From: Nocardioides luti
Lineage (GTDB): Bacteria > Actinomycetota > Actinomycetes > Propionibacteriales > Nocardioidaceae
Assembly: GCF_014212315.1 (NCBI RefSeq)
Contig: NZ_JACKXE010000001.1
Location: 62,001-126,000, forward strand
Reading direction: 5' to 3'
Length of the DNA stretch: 64,000 nt
Shown: positions 63,672 through 64,000 of the stretch, piece after piece
How positions within the stretch are numbered: position 1 is the first letter of the stretch
Layout: each line of letters opens with the position of its first letter
Position numbers and translations under genes: made by a program
Notes under the pieces: model-generated
Seen by the model: the letters and a program-made list of their open reading frames with translations, nothing else
Databases searched by the model: none
Told to the model about the DNA's origin: nothing

Positions 63672-64000
63672 ATGAGAGCCGACCACTACGACTCGTTCGC
63701 GGAGAGCTACGCCCACCAGAACGAGACCGGCCTGTTCAACGCCCACTACGAGAAGCCCGCGATGCTCGCGCTCGCCGGTGACGTCGCCGGGCGCCGCGTC
63801 CTCGACGCAGGGTGCGGCGCCGGCCCGATGGCCGCGGCCCTCCGCGAGCGCGGGGCGGCCGTGACCGGCTTCGACGCCAGCCCCGCCATGGTGCGGCTGG
63901 CCCGGAGCCGTCTCGGGGACGACGTGCCGGTGCTCGTGGCCGATCTCACCGCGCCGCTGCCGTTCGGCGACGAGGAGTTCGACGACGTCGTCGCGTCGCT
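63672..64000 (+). CDS. SAM-dependent methyltransferase, truncated by the window
   Basis: The ATG at 63672 follows a CGGGAG ribosome-binding site and the frame is open to the end of the window (109 residues visible). Motif I is RRVLDAGCGAGPMAAALRERG, and VTGFDASPAMVRLARSRLG and VADLTAPLPFGDEEFDDVV match motifs II and IV of class I methyltransferases. A TAGGGT box at 63638-63643 may be the -10 element. The 3' end is outside the window. Confidence 0.85.
   Translation, partial: MRADHYDSFAESYAHQNETGLFNAHYEKPAMLALAGDVAGRRVLDAGCGAGPMAAALRERGAAVTGFDASPAMVRLARSRLGDDVPVLVADLTAPLPFGDEEFDDVVAS

Overview
The window is about 64 kb of very GC-rich DNA with strong G/C preference at third codon positions and dense, often overlapping genes. 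It looks like chromosomal core sequence from a high-GC actinobacterium. The gene order pgsA-like, DUF881, small basic protein, DUF881, gcvH, FHA protein, MerR, bifunctional nuclease, MerR, gcvP (14.4-23.5 kb) matches Mycobacterium tuberculosis Rv1822-Rv1832. Together with an F420-type LLM oxidoreductase, a furA-katG pair and many TANNNT-N6/7-ATG/GTG leaderless starts, this suggests Nocardioides or a close relative (inference). I see no prophage, insertion sequence, CRISPR array, rRNA or tRNA.

Layout. 0-8.8 kb: a partial DUF2785 gene, a lipoprotein phosphoesterase, a patatin, katG with its regulator furA, a lipoprotein, a secreted X-Pro-peptidase-like hydrolase and a beta-hydroxyacid dehydrogenase. 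8.9-11.7 kb: a Tat-exported DUF1800/DUF1501 pair. 11.9-14.4 kb: two CNNM/CorC-type membrane proteins preceded by a possible 18-codon leader peptide. 14.4-24.9 kb: the conserved envelope/glycine-cleavage/MerR block, with a glycine riboswitch before gcvP, followed by a serine hydrolase. 25-30 kb: a small secreted protein, the tldD-pmbA pair, a methyltransferase and a flavin/PNPOx-like protein. 30-36 kb: sbcC-sbcD, a zinc alcohol dehydrogenase, then a three-gene ABC/secreted-protein operon. 38-43.6 kb: a two-component system divergent from that ABC operon, fdhD and pepN. 43.8-50 kb: an S55-family secreted protease, a class V aminotransferase, a CHAP-domain exoprotein and a medium-chain reductase. 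50-56.9 kb: a 47-residue small protein, a cysteine-less HesB-like protein, OsmC, an SDR, a secreted cyclophilin, a D-amino-acid dehydratase-like PLP enzyme, an aldo/keto reductase, small hypothetical genes and an M50-like membrane protease. 56.9-64 kb: a GAF/SpoIIE phosphatase, an LLM oxidoreductase, a metallophosphoesterase plus P-loop kinase, an ECF42 sigma factor with its YCII/DGPF partner, an ArsR/SRPBCC pair and a truncated methyltransferase.

How genes work together: gcvH and gcvP supply two parts of the glycine cleavage system, under a glycine riboswitch, and lie among an FHA protein and two MerR regulators that share TGAGGGTT-like half-sites. furA should repress katG. SbcCD processes DNA ends. 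The RR/HK pair probably controls the divergent ABC operon. ECF42 and DGPF proteins form a known partner pair.

The most notable non-genic signals are four tandem 51-bp hairpins at 24.9-25.1 kb, two families of a 41-bp palindromic repeat (7.8 and 20.3 kb) whose stems differ by a compensatory change, a third repeat family at 50.4 kb, a glycine riboswitch whose second aptamer looks collapsed, and 23 genes with leaderless promoter geometry.
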